From Micromonospora vinacea (GTDB lineage Bacteria > Actinomycetota > Actinomycetes > Mycobacteriales > Micromonosporaceae): a DNA stretch of 64,000 bases. The DNA lies in assembly GCF_015751785.1 (NCBI RefSeq), contig NZ_JADOTY010000001.1, positions 7,068,001 through 7,132,000 of the forward strand. Direction: 5' to 3'. Below, in pieces: positions 8,803-17,362 of the stretch. The first letter of the stretch is position 1. Every line of letters starts with the position of its first letter. A program made the position numbers and the translations under genes. The notes beneath the pieces were generated by a model that saw nothing but the letters and a program-made list of their open reading frames with translations, was not told the DNA's origin and ran no database searches.

Positions 8803-9276
8803 TCACCCTCTCGATTCCGGCAGCTCGCCGGCGGAAGAAACATCGTCCTGCCACACCAGGGCGGTAGCGCCCCGGACCTTTATCACCCGAACCCGTTGAC
8901 CGGGGTCATAAACCTGTGTCGTGTCGTACGACCGGGCGCTCCACAACTCCCCGTCGATCTTGACGAGGCCATTCTCGGCGTCCACCCGTTCCAGCACCAG
9001 CGCCGTGGAGCCCTCGATCGCCTCCACGCCGAACGGCTGCTCACCGCTCTCCAGCGCGGAACGGCTGTGCCGCCGGATGACCGGCCGGACCACCACCAGG
9101 CTCAACGCCGACACCACGGCGAAGACCAGCGCCTGCACGGCGACCGGCGCGCCCAGGGCGGCCGCACCGGCGGCGGCGAACGCACCGGCCCCGAACATGA
9201 TCAGAAATAGCGTCGTCGTGAAAATCTCAGCGACGGCCAGCAGCACACCCAAAACGATCCACACCACGGCGTCCAC
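8803..9276 (-). CDS. NfeD-like membrane protein
   Basis: A 157-residue short NfeD: hydrophobic segments in the first 75 residues (VVWIVLGVLLAVAEIFTTT, LFLIMFGAGAFAAAGAAAL, VQALVFAVVSALSLVVV) and a C-terminal OB-fold domain (about 85-145: ALVLERVDAENGLVKIDGELWSAR). NfeD proteins work with the stomatin encoded next to them, here five bases downstream, probably in membrane-domain organisation or proteolytic quality control. The long form's serine-protease domain is absent. The GTG start at 9276 directly follows a run of Gs that can serve as ribosome site. Confidence 0.88.
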   Translation of the reverse strand: MDAVVWIVLGVLLAVAEIFTTTLFLIMFGAGAFAAAGAAALGAPVAVQALVFAVVSALSLVVVRPVIRRHSRSALESGEQPFGVEAIEGSTALVLERVDAENGLVKIDGELWSARSYDTTQVYDPGQRVRVIKVRGATALVWQDDVSSAGELPESRG

Positions 9277-9396
9277 CCCCCGATCGTGACACGCAAATGC
9301 ACGCGCGACCTCCCCGCGAAGATCAGTAGGCTCGGCGAGGCCCCTTCCGGCCCGCCAAAACACCACGAAACGGCGGCCCGACCCGAGGAGATCCCG

Positions 9397-10695
9397 TTGA
9401 CAGTGCTCCCCGAGACCGCCCGACAGATCGACATCCGGGTCGCCCAGGCCCAGGCCGACGGGCGCACCCCGTCGCTGGTGCTGGGCGTGGTCCGCGACGG
9501 CACGCTGGCGCATGTGGCCGTCGCCGGCGAAAACCCCCGCCCGGATGCCGACCTGCAGTACCGGGTGGGCTCGATCAGCAAGACGATGACCGCCACCCTG
9601 ATCATGCAGTTGCGCGACGCCGGCCGACTGGCCCTCGACGACCCGCTGGAGCAGCACCTGCCGGGCACCGGCGTGGGCGCGCTCACAGTGCGCCAACTGC
9701 TCGGCCACGCCAGCGGCATCCAACGCGAACCCGAGGGCGACTGGTGGGAGCGGGCAGCGGGCGTCGATCTGACCACCCTGCTCGCCGGGGTCGACGCCGA
9801 CAAGATCGCTTACCCACCGCACCGCACGTACCACTACTCCAACCTGGCGTACGGGCTGCTGGGCGGGTTGCTCGAACGGCTCACCGGCACACGGTGGGCC
9901 GACCTGCTCGACGAACGGATCCTCACCCCGCTGGGCCTGCGCCGCACCACCTACGCGGCCACCGACCCGTACGCCCGCGGCTACGTCGTCCACCCCTGGC
10001 ACGGCACGTTGCGCGAGGAACCCCGTACCGAGACCGGCGCAATGGCCCCCGCCGGGCAGCTCTGGTCGACAATCGAGGACCTGGGTCGTTGGGCCGCGTT
10101 CCTGGCCGACCCCGACCCGTCGGTGCTGGCCGCCGAGACGCTGACCGAGATGTGCTCCCCCGTGGTGATCAGCGACGACTCCTGGACCGGCGGGCACGGC
10201 CTCGGGCTGGAGCTCTACCGGGACGGCGAGCGCGTGTACGTCGGGCACGGCGGCTCGATGCCCGGGTACGTGGCCGCTCTCGTGGTGCACCGGCCCACCC
10301 GTACCGCAGTGGTCGGCTTCGCCAACTCGTACGGCTTCCCGATCACCGGGCTCGGCCGCCGGCTGCTGACCACGGTGCTGGACGCCGAGCCGGCGCTTCC
10401 GCAGCCGTGGCGGCCGGCCGCCGCCGCACCTGACGCCGGGTTGACCGAGCTGACCGGTCGCTGGTGGTGGATGGGCACTCCGCTGGACCTGCGCTGGGAC
10501 GCGGGCGACCTGGTGGCCCACGTACGCGGTGAGCGGGTCAGCCGGTTCACCGCCGAGGGGACGGACCGCTGGCGGGGACGTTCCGGCCCGGAGAACGGCG
10601 AGATCCTGTCGGTGCTGCGCGACGACAGCGGACGGGCGGTGGCGGTCGACATCGCCACGTTCGTCTTCACCCGGAGCCCGGACGAGGTTCCCTGA
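9397..10695 (+). CDS. Serine hydrolase of the beta-lactamase/D-Ala carboxypeptidase (S12) family
   Basis: A 432-residue protein with the class C-like active site: SISK (nucleophile, in RVGSISKTMTA), YSN (in YHYSNLAYG) and a C-terminal HGG in place of KTG (VGHGGSMPGYV). A separate C-terminal domain (about 345-432) follows, as in many esterase or peptidase members. No clear signal peptide, so it may be cytoplasmic. The TTG at 9397 has GAGGAG six bases upstream and fits the start of homology; the open frame reaches back to 9286. Substrate unknown: an esterase or D-amino-acid peptidase is as likely as any antibiotic role. Confidence 0.82.
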   Translation: MTVLPETARQIDIRVAQAQADGRTPSLVLGVVRDGTLAHVAVAGENPRPDADLQYRVGSISKTMTATLIMQLRDAGRLALDDPLEQHLPGTGVGALTVRQLLGHASGIQREPEGDWWERAAGVDLTTLLAGVDADKIAYPPHRTYHYSNLAYGLLGGLLERLTGTRWADLLDERILTPLGLRRTTYAATDPYARGYVVHPWHGTLREEPRTETGAMAPAGQLWSTIEDLGRWAAFLADPDPSVLAAETLTEMCSPVVISDDSWTGGHGLGLELYRDGERVYVGHGGSMPGYVAALVVHRPTRTAVVGFANSYGFPITGLGRRLLTTVLDAEPALPQPWRPAAAAPDAGLTELTGRWWWMGTPLDLRWDAGDLVAHVRGERVSRFTAEGTDRWRGRSGPENGEILSVLRDDSGRAVAVDIATFVFTRSPDEVP

Positions 10696-10732
10696 CCCGC
10701 CGCCTGGTGGGTCTGGCGGGCCAGGCGGTCAG
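10692..10732. terminator. Hairpin across convergent stop codons (hydrolase / DUF3097)
   Basis: CTGACC (10692-10697) plus GCCTGG on the left pair with CCAGGCGGTCAG (10721-10732) on the right, with a four-base bulge. Both TGA stops of the convergent genes lie in the outer arms. Probably a bidirectional terminator. Confidence 0.55.
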
Positions 10733-11541
10733 GCTGGCTCGGTGACGAAGTCGATGAGGCGTTCCATGGCGTTGATCAGGGGTGTCTCCACGTCGGCGAA
10801 GCTGTTCACCCGGGACAGGATGTGCCGCCACATGTCGGCCGGCTCGGCCACCCCGAGGGCCGCGCAGACCCCCTCCTTCCACGGCCGCCCCGGCGGCACC
10901 ACCGGCCAGGCAGCGATGCCCAGCGCCGCCGGCTTGACCGCCTGCCACACGTCCACGTAGGGGTGCCCGGTCACCAACACGTGCGGCGAGTTCACCCGGG
11001 CGACGATCCGGCTCTCCTTGCTGCCCGGCACCAGGTGGTCGACGAGCACGCCGAGTCGTCGGGTCGGGCCGGGGCCGAAGTCGCGTACCTCGGCGTCGAG
11101 GGCGTCGATGCCATCCAACGGCTCGACCACCACGCCCTCGATCCGTAGGTCGTCGCCCCAGATCCGCTCGACCAACGCGGCGTCGTGGATGCCCTCCACC
11201 CAGATCCGGCTGGCCTTCGCCACCTGGGCCCGCACGTTGTCCACGGCGACCGAACCGGACGCGGTCCGCCGACGGGCCGTCGGCACCGCCGCCCGGGTCG
11301 GGCGGCGCAGCGTCACCGGGCTGCCGTCGAGCAGGAACGCCGCCGGCAGCAGCGGGAAGTTGCGCCGTTTACCGTGCCGGTCCTCCAACACCACCGCGCC
11401 AGCCTCGAAGCCCACCACCGCTCCGCAGAACCCGGAGTCGGCATCCTCGACCACGAGATCCGGTTCGGCGTCCACCTCGGGGGTGACCTTGCGCCGTCGC
11501 CAGTCGCCCGCCAACACGTCCTCGCCGTATCGCCCCGCCAT
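10729..11541 (-). CDS. DUF3097 family protein
   Basis: A 270-residue conserved actinobacterial protein of unknown biochemical role. The family start (YGEDVLAGDWRRRK) is present, followed by a small beta-rich domain (about 30-70) and a Toprim-like C-terminal half with IWVEGIHDAALVERIWGDDLR, LGVLVDHLVPGSKESRI and VLVTGHPYVDVWQAVKP. The acidic clusters suggest metal-dependent nucleic-acid chemistry, but this is inference. The ATG at 11541 is preferred; a GTG nine bases upstream is possible. It is divergent from a conserved hypothetical gene. Confidence 0.85.
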   Translation of the reverse strand: MAGRYGEDVLAGDWRRRKVTPEVDAEPDLVVEDADSGFCGAVVGFEAGAVVLEDRHGKRRNFPLLPAAFLLDGSPVTLRRPTRAAVPTARRRTASGSVAVDNVRAQVAKASRIWVEGIHDAALVERIWGDDLRIEGVVVEPLDGIDALDAEVRDFGPGPTRRLGVLVDHLVPGSKESRIVARVNSPHVLVTGHPYVDVWQAVKPAALGIAAWPVVPPGRPWKEGVCAALGVAEPADMWRHILSRVNSFADVETPLINAMERLIDFVTEPA

Positions 11542-11724
11542 GTCGATCACGCTAAACCCGGCCCGCGCCCAGCTCGGCTCCGACACACCGCCCCGCCCTC
11601 TGACCGCCGACCACACAGCCGCTCCACGGGCCGGGGATTGGGGCGAACAGGGCAGTTGGGGGCAGGCCGGGCGACCGGAGCGGCAGCCGAGACAGGGCCG
11701 GTCGTGACCACGTACCCTTTCGGC

Positions 11725-12519
11725 ATGTCCACCCCCGCAACGGGCGCGGCCACACTCGCGCCGCGCCGGTCCAGCCGGTTCGTTGCCTGGGTGCGCGCGT
11801 GGCGCGCCGGGTTGGTGCCCTACGACGAGGTCGCCGACGCCATCGCCGGCGACGAGGAACACCTCGTTGCGGACGCCCCGGGCACCTGGACCGACGTCCC
11901 GCTGGGCGCCGCACTGCCCACCCTGGCCAAGCTCTCCCCCGACGAGATCCGCCTGGTGCTGCCCGCGCCGGGCGACCCACGGGGGCTGCCCGGCCCCGGC
12001 GACTTCGCCGGCGCGGCGTTGGTCACCGGCGAAGCGGTCGTCGCCGGCGGGCTCGGGTTGATCCCGGAGGTACGCTCGCACACCTCCGGCTCCGGGGACT
12101 GTTTCGAGACGGTGCTGTGGCGGGTCTACCCGCTGCCGGCCAACGCGGCCGCCGCGTCACTGTCGTTGCCTGGCGCCGCCGAGGCGGAGGCGGAGCTGGC
12201 CGCCGCGCTGGCCGAGACGACCGCCGCGCTGACCCGCCTCGACGTGGCCCAGTGGCGGCCCGAGCTGGCCGGTGCGCTGGCCGCGTTGCGCCGCCCGGAC
12301 GGCGCCACCGATCTCCCACCGGGCTTCGACCCGCGGGCCCGCCGGCTCTTCGCCCGGGCCGCGGTGCTCGACCGGGTGCTCGCGCTGGCCGGGCACTCCG
12401 CGCCCGGCGGGGCGATCAACAACTACGAGGCACAGCAACGGGACGCGGCACTTCGCCCCCTCACCGCTGCCTGCCGGCAGGCACTGGTGGCCGCCTGCAA
12501 CGCCCCCCTGCGCCCCTGA
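11725..12519 (+). CDS. Conserved hypothetical protein
   Basis: A 264-residue protein with no function I can name. It looks globular and soluble: an aromatic/basic start (FVAWVRAWRAGLVPYDEV), a central beta-rich part (LVTGEAVVAGGLGLIPEVRS) and an Ala-rich helical C-terminal half. The composition and codon use are normal for the window, and the product reads cleanly to a stop shared with a convergent hairpin. The start is ATG 11725 or GTG 11704; neither has a strong ribosome site. It is divergently paired with DUF3097, which may hint at related roles. Confidence 0.7.
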   Translation: MSTPATGAATLAPRRSSRFVAWVRAWRAGLVPYDEVADAIAGDEEHLVADAPGTWTDVPLGAALPTLAKLSPDEIRLVLPAPGDPRGLPGPGDFAGAALVTGEAVVAGGLGLIPEVRSHTSGSGDCFETVLWRVYPLPANAAAASLSLPGAAEAEAELAAALAETTAALTRLDVAQWRPELAGALAALRRPDGATDLPPGFDPRARRLFARAAVLDRVLALAGHSAPGGAINNYEAQQRDAALRPLTAACRQALVAACNAPLRP

Positions 12520-12558
12520 CCAGCGCCGGCACCACACGGCGAGACCGGGGCTGGTCAG
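12516..12558. terminator. Hairpin across convergent stop codons (hypothetical / HAD)
   Basis: CTGACCAGC (12516-12524) pairs perfectly with GCTGGTCAG (12550-12558), continued inward by CCGG/CCGG after one mismatch. Both genes' TGA stops sit inside the arms. The outer sequence CTGACC...GGTCAG is the same as in the hairpin near 10.7 kb. Likely a bidirectional terminator. Confidence 0.6.
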
Positions 12559-13334
12559 ACCTCGTCGAGCAGGTCCGCGACCGAGTTGATGATCCGGGAC
12601 GGGCGGTACGGGTAACGCTCCGCCTCGGTGCGGCTGCTGATCCCGGTGAGCACCAGGATCGTCTCCAGCCCGGCCTCCAGGCCGCACAGGATGTCGGTGT
12701 CCATCCGGTCACCGATCATCGCGGTGCTCTCCGAGTGCGCGTTGATGGTGTTGAGCGCCGAGCGCATCATCATCGGGTTGGGCTTGCCGACGAAGTACGG
12801 CTCGACCCCGGTCGCCTTGGAGATCATGGCGGCAACCGAGCCGGCGGCGGGTAGCGCGCCTTCCACGGACGGGCCTGTCACGTCGGGGTTGGTGCAGATG
12901 AACCGGGCACCGTCGTTGATCAGGCGGACGGCCTTCGTGATCGCCTCGAAGCTGTAGGTGCGGGTCTCGCCGAGCACCACGTAGTCGGGGGCGAAGTCGG
13001 TCAGCACGTAGCCGACGGCGTGCAGTGCCGTGGTCAGCCCGGCCTCACCGATGACGTACGCGGTGCCACCCGGCCGCTGGTCGGCGAGGAACTGGCCGGT
13101 GGCCAGGGCGGAGGACCAGATCGACTCCTCCGGGACGTCCAGCCCCATCCGGCTGAGCCGGGCCGTCAGGTCGCGTGGGGTGTAGATCGAGTTGTTGGTC
13201 AGCACCAGGAACGGCTTGCCGGAGGCGCGCAGCCGGTTGATGAACTCCGGCGCGCCGGGCACTGGCTGGCCCTCGTGCACCAGCACGCCGTCCATGTCGG
13301 TCAGCCAACTCTGCACGGGCTTACGGTCATGCAT
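12555..13334 (-). CDS. HAD-superfamily sugar phosphatase, NagD-like (class IIA)
   Basis: A 259-residue HAD-IIA hydrolase. The nucleophile motif DMDGVL is at about residues 14-19, motif II is in FLVLTNNS, the C2 cap spans about 80-180, the motif III lysine is in YFVGKPNP, and GDRMDTDI supplies the acidic motif IV. Members dephosphorylate small phosphosugars or nucleotides in the cytoplasm; the substrate is not readable here. ATG at 13334. It lies 15 bases before the hemH stop codon, so it is probably the first gene upstream of hemH only in position: both are on the minus strand, with hemH transcribed first. Confidence 0.88.
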   Translation of the reverse strand: MHDRKPVQSWLTDMDGVLVHEGQPVPGAPEFINRLRASGKPFLVLTNNSIYTPRDLTARLSRMGLDVPEESIWSSALATGQFLADQRPGGTAYVIGEAGLTTALHAVGYVLTDFAPDYVVLGETRTYSFEAITKAVRLINDGARFICTNPDVTGPSVEGALPAAGSVAAMISKATGVEPYFVGKPNPMMMRSALNTINAHSESTAMIGDRMDTDILCGLEAGLETILVLTGISSRTEAERYPYRPSRIINSVADLLDEV

Positions 13335-13349
13335 GATGATCCTCAGAGG

Positions 13350-14378
13350 TCAGGGGCGACGGGTCGGCACGCAACAGACGGTGGGGCAGCTGTCCCACAT
13401 GGGCAGCTCGCCCAGGCGGCGGCGCAGCTGCGCGCCGTCCGGGTCGGTCCGCTCGGTGACCAGCTCACGGACCATGGTCACGAAGCGCGGGTCGGTGCCC
13501 GGCGTGCCGGCCCTGACGAAGTCCAGGCCGAGCTGCTTCGCCGTCTCCAGCGCTTCGGTGTCCAGGTCCCACACGACCTCCAGGTGATCGGAGACGAACC
13601 CGATCGGGCTGACCACCACGGCGGTGGTGCCGCCCTGCGCGAGGGCGGCCAGGTGGTCGTTGATGTCCGGTTCCAGCCACGGCACCTGCGGCGGGCCGGA
13701 GCGGCTCTGCCAGACCAGGTCGTACGCCAGGTCGGGTGCGGCGGCTGCGGCGACGAGCCGGGCGGTCTCGTGCAGCTGCGCCTCGTACCGGCCGCCGTGC
13801 GGGCCGGCGTTGGCCGCCATGGAGCTGGGGATGGAGTGGGCGGTGAAGACCAGCCGGGTGGTGTCCCGCAACGCCTGGTCGAGCTGACCCAGGGCCGCCT
13901 TGACCGCGTCGACGTGCGGCTCGACGAAGCCGGGGTGGTCCCAGAACTGGCGCAGTTTCTCGATCACCGGGGCGTCGGGGCCGACGGCGGCACGCGCGGC
14001 GGCGATGTCCTCCTGGTACTGGCGGCAGGACGAGTAGCCGCCGTACGCGCTGGTGACGAAGGCCAGCGCCCGGGTGACCCCGTCGTCGCGCATCTGGGTC
14101 ACTGTGTCGGCGAGCATCGGGTCCCAGTTGCGGTTGCCCCAGTAGATGGGCAGGTCGAGACCGTGCGCGGCGAAGTCGGCGCGGACCGCGGCCAACAGGT
14201 CCCGGCACTGCTGGTTGATCGGGGACACCCCACCGAAGTGCTGGTAGTGCTCGGCGACCTCGGCCAGCCGCTCGGGCGGCACTCCCCGGCCCCGGGTCAC
14301 GTTCTGCAGGAACGGCATCACGTCCTCGGGCCGCTCGGGCCCACCGAAGGACACCAGCACCACCGCGTCGTACGACAT
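13350..14378 (-). CDS. hemH: Ferrochelatase, actinobacterial coproporphyrin type
   Basis: Inserts ferrous iron into a porphyrin; in Actinobacteria the substrate is coproporphyrin III (the CpfC route). 342 residues with the family start (YDAVVLVSFGGPERPEDVMPFL), the metal-site histidine in VFTAHSIP and VSPIGFVSDHLEV. Cysteines at about 118 (YSSCRQY) and 331, 335 and 336 (DSCPTVCC) match the places where actinobacterial enzymes hold a 2Fe-2S cluster. The ATG at 14378 fits the family start. It follows fabI by 99 bases on the same strand, the same order as mabA-inhA-hemZ of mycobacteria. Confidence 0.93.
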   Translation of the reverse strand: MSYDAVVLVSFGGPERPEDVMPFLQNVTRGRGVPPERLAEVAEHYQHFGGVSPINQQCRDLLAAVRADFAAHGLDLPIYWGNRNWDPMLADTVTQMRDDGVTRALAFVTSAYGGYSSCRQYQEDIAAARAAVGPDAPVIEKLRQFWDHPGFVEPHVDAVKAALGQLDQALRDTTRLVFTAHSIPSSMAANAGPHGGRYEAQLHETARLVAAAAAPDLAYDLVWQSRSGPPQVPWLEPDINDHLAALAQGGTTAVVVSPIGFVSDHLEVVWDLDTEALETAKQLGLDFVRAGTPGTDPRFVTMVRELVTERTDPDGAQLRRRLGELPMWDSCPTVCCVPTRRP

Positions 14379-14477
14379 GGGGTCATTCTTGCCCCTCGGC
14401 CGGGACGTCCCGGCGACGCCCCCTGGTCCGGACGCGTAGATCACGCGAACGGCGACCAGGGAGCGTCGTGGTGCCCG

Positions 14478-15245
14478 TCAGGAACCGATGGCGTGGTAGC
14501 CGCCGTCGACGTGGACGATCTCGCCGGTGGTGGCCGGGAACCAGTCGGAGAGCAGCGCCAGGCAGGCCCGCGCGGCGGGCTCCTGGTCGGTGAGGCTCCA
14601 GCCCAGCGGGGCCCGCTCGGCCCAGGCGTCCTCGAACTGGTCGAAGCCGGGGATCGACTTCGCGGCGATGGTGCGCAGCGGCCCGGCGGCGACCAGGTTG
14701 CTGCGGATGCCCTGCTTGCCCAGGTGCAGCGCCAGGTAGCGGGACGCGGACTCCAGGCCGGCCTTGGCCACGCCCATCCAGTCGTAGACCGGCCACGCCT
14801 TCGTCGCGTCGAAGGTCAGGCCGACCACCGCGCCGCCGGGCGACATCAGCGGCAGCGCCGCCATCGCGAGGGACTTGTAGGAGAAGGTGGAGACGTGCAG
14901 GGCGGTCGCCACGTCCTCCCAGGGCGCGTCGAGGAAGCCGCCACCCAGGCAGCTCTGCGGGGCGAAGCCGATCGAGTGCACGACACCGTCGAGGCCGTCG
15001 ACGTGCTCGCGTACCCGGTCGGCGAGGCCGGCCAGGTGCTCGGTGTTGGTGACGTCCACCTCGATGACCGGCGCCGGCTCGGGCAGCCGCTTGGCGATCC
15101 GCTCGACCAGGGAGAGCCGGCCGTAGCCGGTGAGCACGACCTGCGCGCCGTTTTCCTGAGCGAGCTTCGCCACCGAGAAGGCGATCGAGGCGTCGGTGAT
15201 GACACCGGTGACGAGCAGTCGCTTACCGGCGAGCAGTCCGGACAT
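14478..15245 (-). CDS. fabI: Enoyl-ACP reductase (InhA type)
   Basis: NADH-dependent reduction of trans-2-enoyl-ACP, the last step of each FAS-II elongation cycle. The 255-residue product begins LLAGKRLLVTGVITDASIAF, the InhA/FabI cofactor loop, and has VVHSIGFAP and the catalytic YDWMGVAKAGLESASRY segment (Tyr-X6-Lys). It starts 27 bases after fabG, so the two are one operon. It is the family targeted by isoniazid and triclosan; nothing here shows resistance. Confidence 0.95.
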   Translation of the reverse strand: MSGLLAGKRLLVTGVITDASIAFSVAKLAQENGAQVVLTGYGRLSLVERIAKRLPEPAPVIEVDVTNTEHLAGLADRVREHVDGLDGVVHSIGFAPQSCLGGGFLDAPWEDVATALHVSTFSYKSLAMAALPLMSPGGAVVGLTFDATKAWPVYDWMGVAKAGLESASRYLALHLGKQGIRSNLVAAGPLRTIAAKSIPGFDQFEDAWAERAPLGWSLTDQEPAARACLALLSDWFPATTGEIVHVDGGYHAIGS

Positions 15246-15272
15246 CGCTGATTTCCTCCGTAGTCAAAAGGG

Positions 15273-15977
15273 TTAGTGGCCCATGCCGAGGCCGCCGTCG
15301 ACCGGGATGACGGCGCCGGAGACGTAACCGGCGCTGTCGGAGGCCAGCCAGGTGACCACGGCGGCGACCTCGTCCGGGCTGGCCATCCGGCCGGCCGGGA
15401 TGGACTTGAGGATCTCCGCCTTGCGGTCATCGGAGAGGCCGGCGGTCATGTCGGTGGAGATGAAGCCGGGCGCCACCACGTTCGCGGTGATGTTGCGGCT
15501 GCCCAGCTCCCGGGTGATCGAGCGGGCGATGCCGACGAGGCCGGCCTTGCTGGCGGCGTAGTTGACCTGCCCGGCGCCGCCGGCGAGGCCGACCACCGAG
15601 GAGATGAAGATCATGCGGCCCCACTTGGCGCGGAGCATCTTGCCGGAGGCCCGCTTCGCGACCCGGAACGCGCCGGTGAGGTTGGTGTCCACCACGTCGG
15701 TGAACTGTTCCTCGGTCATGCGCAGCAGGAGCGTGTCGGCGGTCATGCCGGCGTTGGCGACGATCACCTCGACCGGACCCAGTTCGGCCTCGACGGCGGC
15801 GAACGCGGCGTCGATCGAGGCGGCGTCGGTGACGTCGGCGCGGACGCCGAACAGCCCGTCGGGCGCGTCGCCGCTGCGGTGGGTGACCGCCACCCGGTCG
15901 CCCTGCTTGGCGAAGGCCTGCGCGATGGCCAGGCCGATTCCCCGGTTGCCCCCGGTCACCAGCACGGTACGGGCCAC
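15273..15977 (-). CDS. fabG: 3-oxoacyl-ACP reductase
   Basis: NADPH-dependent reduction of 3-oxoacyl-ACP in FAS-II. The 234-residue short-chain dehydrogenase has the TGGNRGIG cofactor loop near residue 8, NAG in VIVANAGMT, the catalytic Ser (SSVVG) and YAASKAG. It ends VIPVDGGLGMGH, typical of FabG/MabA. The GTG start at 15977 follows AAGGGGG with good spacing. First gene of the fabG-fabI unit, with an inverted repeat about 45-70 bases upstream that may be its operator. Confidence 0.94.
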   Translation of the reverse strand: MARTVLVTGGNRGIGLAIAQAFAKQGDRVAVTHRSGDAPDGLFGVRADVTDAASIDAAFAAVEAELGPVEVIVANAGMTADTLLLRMTEEQFTDVVDTNLTGAFRVAKRASGKMLRAKWGRMIFISSVVGLAGGAGQVNYAASKAGLVGIARSITRELGSRNITANVVAPGFISTDMTAGLSDDRKAEILKSIPAGRMASPDEVAAVVTWLASDSAGYVSGAVIPVDGGLGMGH

Positions 15978-16022
15978 TGTTCCCCCTTGCGAATGGTCAG
16001 CACGGACGCGTCGGAGCCTAGG

Positions 16023-16046
16023 CGTTACCGGCAGGTAAGCGCTAAC
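16023..16046. promoter_or_regulatory. Possible operator in the fabG / histidine-kinase divergent region
   Basis: CGTTA (16023-16027) and TAACG (16042-16046) enclose a second repeat, TTACC (16025-16029) and GGTAA (16034-16038). These nested short repeats sit between divergent genes, 45-70 bases before fabG. They could bind a regulator of FAS-II genes; no specific factor can be assigned. Confidence 0.3.
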
Positions 16047-16132
16047 GGGAGTCGCGTCACACTGGGGTACGACACGGGGATCAACCCCTGGTGGCACGCC
16101 TCGTGGCGGGGTCGGCCCGTAGCCTCCGGGTG

Positions 16133-17362
16133 GTGAACCGGCAACCGATCGCGGTGGCAGTGCGGGCCCTGCGGCAGACAGTGCTGGGCCCGGACGCCCG
16201 GCCCGAGCGGCCGCTGCTGGCCCGTTGGCCCGGGCCGGCCCGCTACGCCGCGCCGGTCGGTCTGCTCGCCGCGCTCGGCCTCTTCCTGATCACGCTGACA
16301 GTGGAGAGCGAATGGGGCCTGGCGCCGCCGATCGCGCTCCTGTTCGCGGCGATGACTGTGGCACCGCTGCTGGCGTTGCCCCGGCGTCCGCTGCTGGCCT
16401 GGCGGCTGACGGTGCTGGCCCTGCTGATCTGCACGTTCAACGCGCCGGACGACCAGGCCTGGCCGTGGACCCCGCCGCTGGCGCTCGGGTCGATCGCGGT
16501 GGTGGCGGTGGTCGTCGCACGGGTCGACCGGCCGGTGCTGGTCTGGGTGGTGGTGATCAGCACGGTGCCGGTGCTCACCCTGGTCCATCCCGACAACCGG
16601 GTCCCCGTCCTGCTGCTACTCGGCGCGCTGGCGATCGTCGGCGACCTGATCCGCCGCAACCGGCTGTCCCGGCACGCGCTGGCGGCGCAGGCCGAGCTGA
16701 GCGAACGGGAGCAGGAGCGCCGCGCGGTGCTGGAGGAACGCACCCGGATCGCCCGGGAGCTGCACGACGTGGTGGCCCACCACATGTCGCTGATCGCGGT
16801 GCAGGCGGAGACCGCCCCGTACCGGCTGACGGACGTGCCGGCCCCGGTGGCCGCGGAGTTCGTCGCCATCGCCGCGTCGGCCCGTGACGCGCTGACCGAC
16901 ATGCGGCGGCTGTTGGGGGTGCTGCGCAGCGAGACGAGCGGGCCGCAGACCGCGCCGCAGCCGGACCTCACCGACCTGGGCGCGATGGTGGACGCGGCAC
17001 GCCGGGCCGGGCTGCCGGTCACCCTGGACGCCGAACCGGTGGACGACGACCGGGTGCCCGCGCCGGTCGGGCTGGCCGCGTACCGCATCGTGCAGGAGGG
17101 CCTGGCCAACGCGGCCCGCCACGCGGCCGGCGCCGCGGTGCGCGTCACCGTCCGCGCCGGTCAATCCGGTCTGGGAGTACGCGTCGAGAACTCCCCGGCC
17201 GACGTCCGACCGACCGCTGACGGCGGCTCCGGGCACGGGCTGACCGGCATGCGGGAACGGGCCACCTCGCTGGGCGGTACGTTCACCGCCGGGCCGCTGC
17301 CCGGCGGGGGTTACGCGGTGGCGGCCGAGTTGCCGTACGACGCGGAGGGCGGGTACCGATGA
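16133..17362 (+). CDS. Sensor histidine kinase (NarL/DesK class)
   Basis: A 409-residue membrane kinase. About five hydrophobic segments occupy residues 35-175, with little extracellular loop, so the signal is probably sensed in or at the membrane. A short coiled coil (SEREQERRAVLEERTRIA) leads to the HisKA_3 box ARELHDVVAHHMSL with the phospho-acceptor His near 210. The ATPase domain at the end has NAARHA and GHGLTGMRERA. The GTG at 16133 is the best of several in-frame starts. The stop overlaps the regulator's start by four bases (ATGA), so the pair is one unit. Confidence 0.9.
   Translation: MNRQPIAVAVRALRQTVLGPDARPERPLLARWPGPARYAAPVGLLAALGLFLITLTVESEWGLAPPIALLFAAMTVAPLLALPRRPLLAWRLTVLALLICTFNAPDDQAWPWTPPLALGSIAVVAVVVARVDRPVLVWVVVISTVPVLTLVHPDNRVPVLLLLGALAIVGDLIRRNRLSRHALAAQAELSEREQERRAVLEERTRIARELHDVVAHHMSLIAVQAETAPYRLTDVPAPVAAEFVAIAASARDALTDMRRLLGVLRSETSGPQTAPQPDLTDLGAMVDAARRAGLPVTLDAEPVDDDRVPAPVGLAAYRIVQEGLANAARHAAGAAVRVTVRAGQSGLGVRVENSPADVRPTADGGSGHGLTGMRERATSLGGTFTAGPLPGGGYAVAAELPYDAEGGYR

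Noticed and set aside
9286..9396. An earlier start for the serine hydrolase
   Set aside because: The added 37 residues have no homology pattern, while TTG 9397 has GAGGAG at correct spacing.
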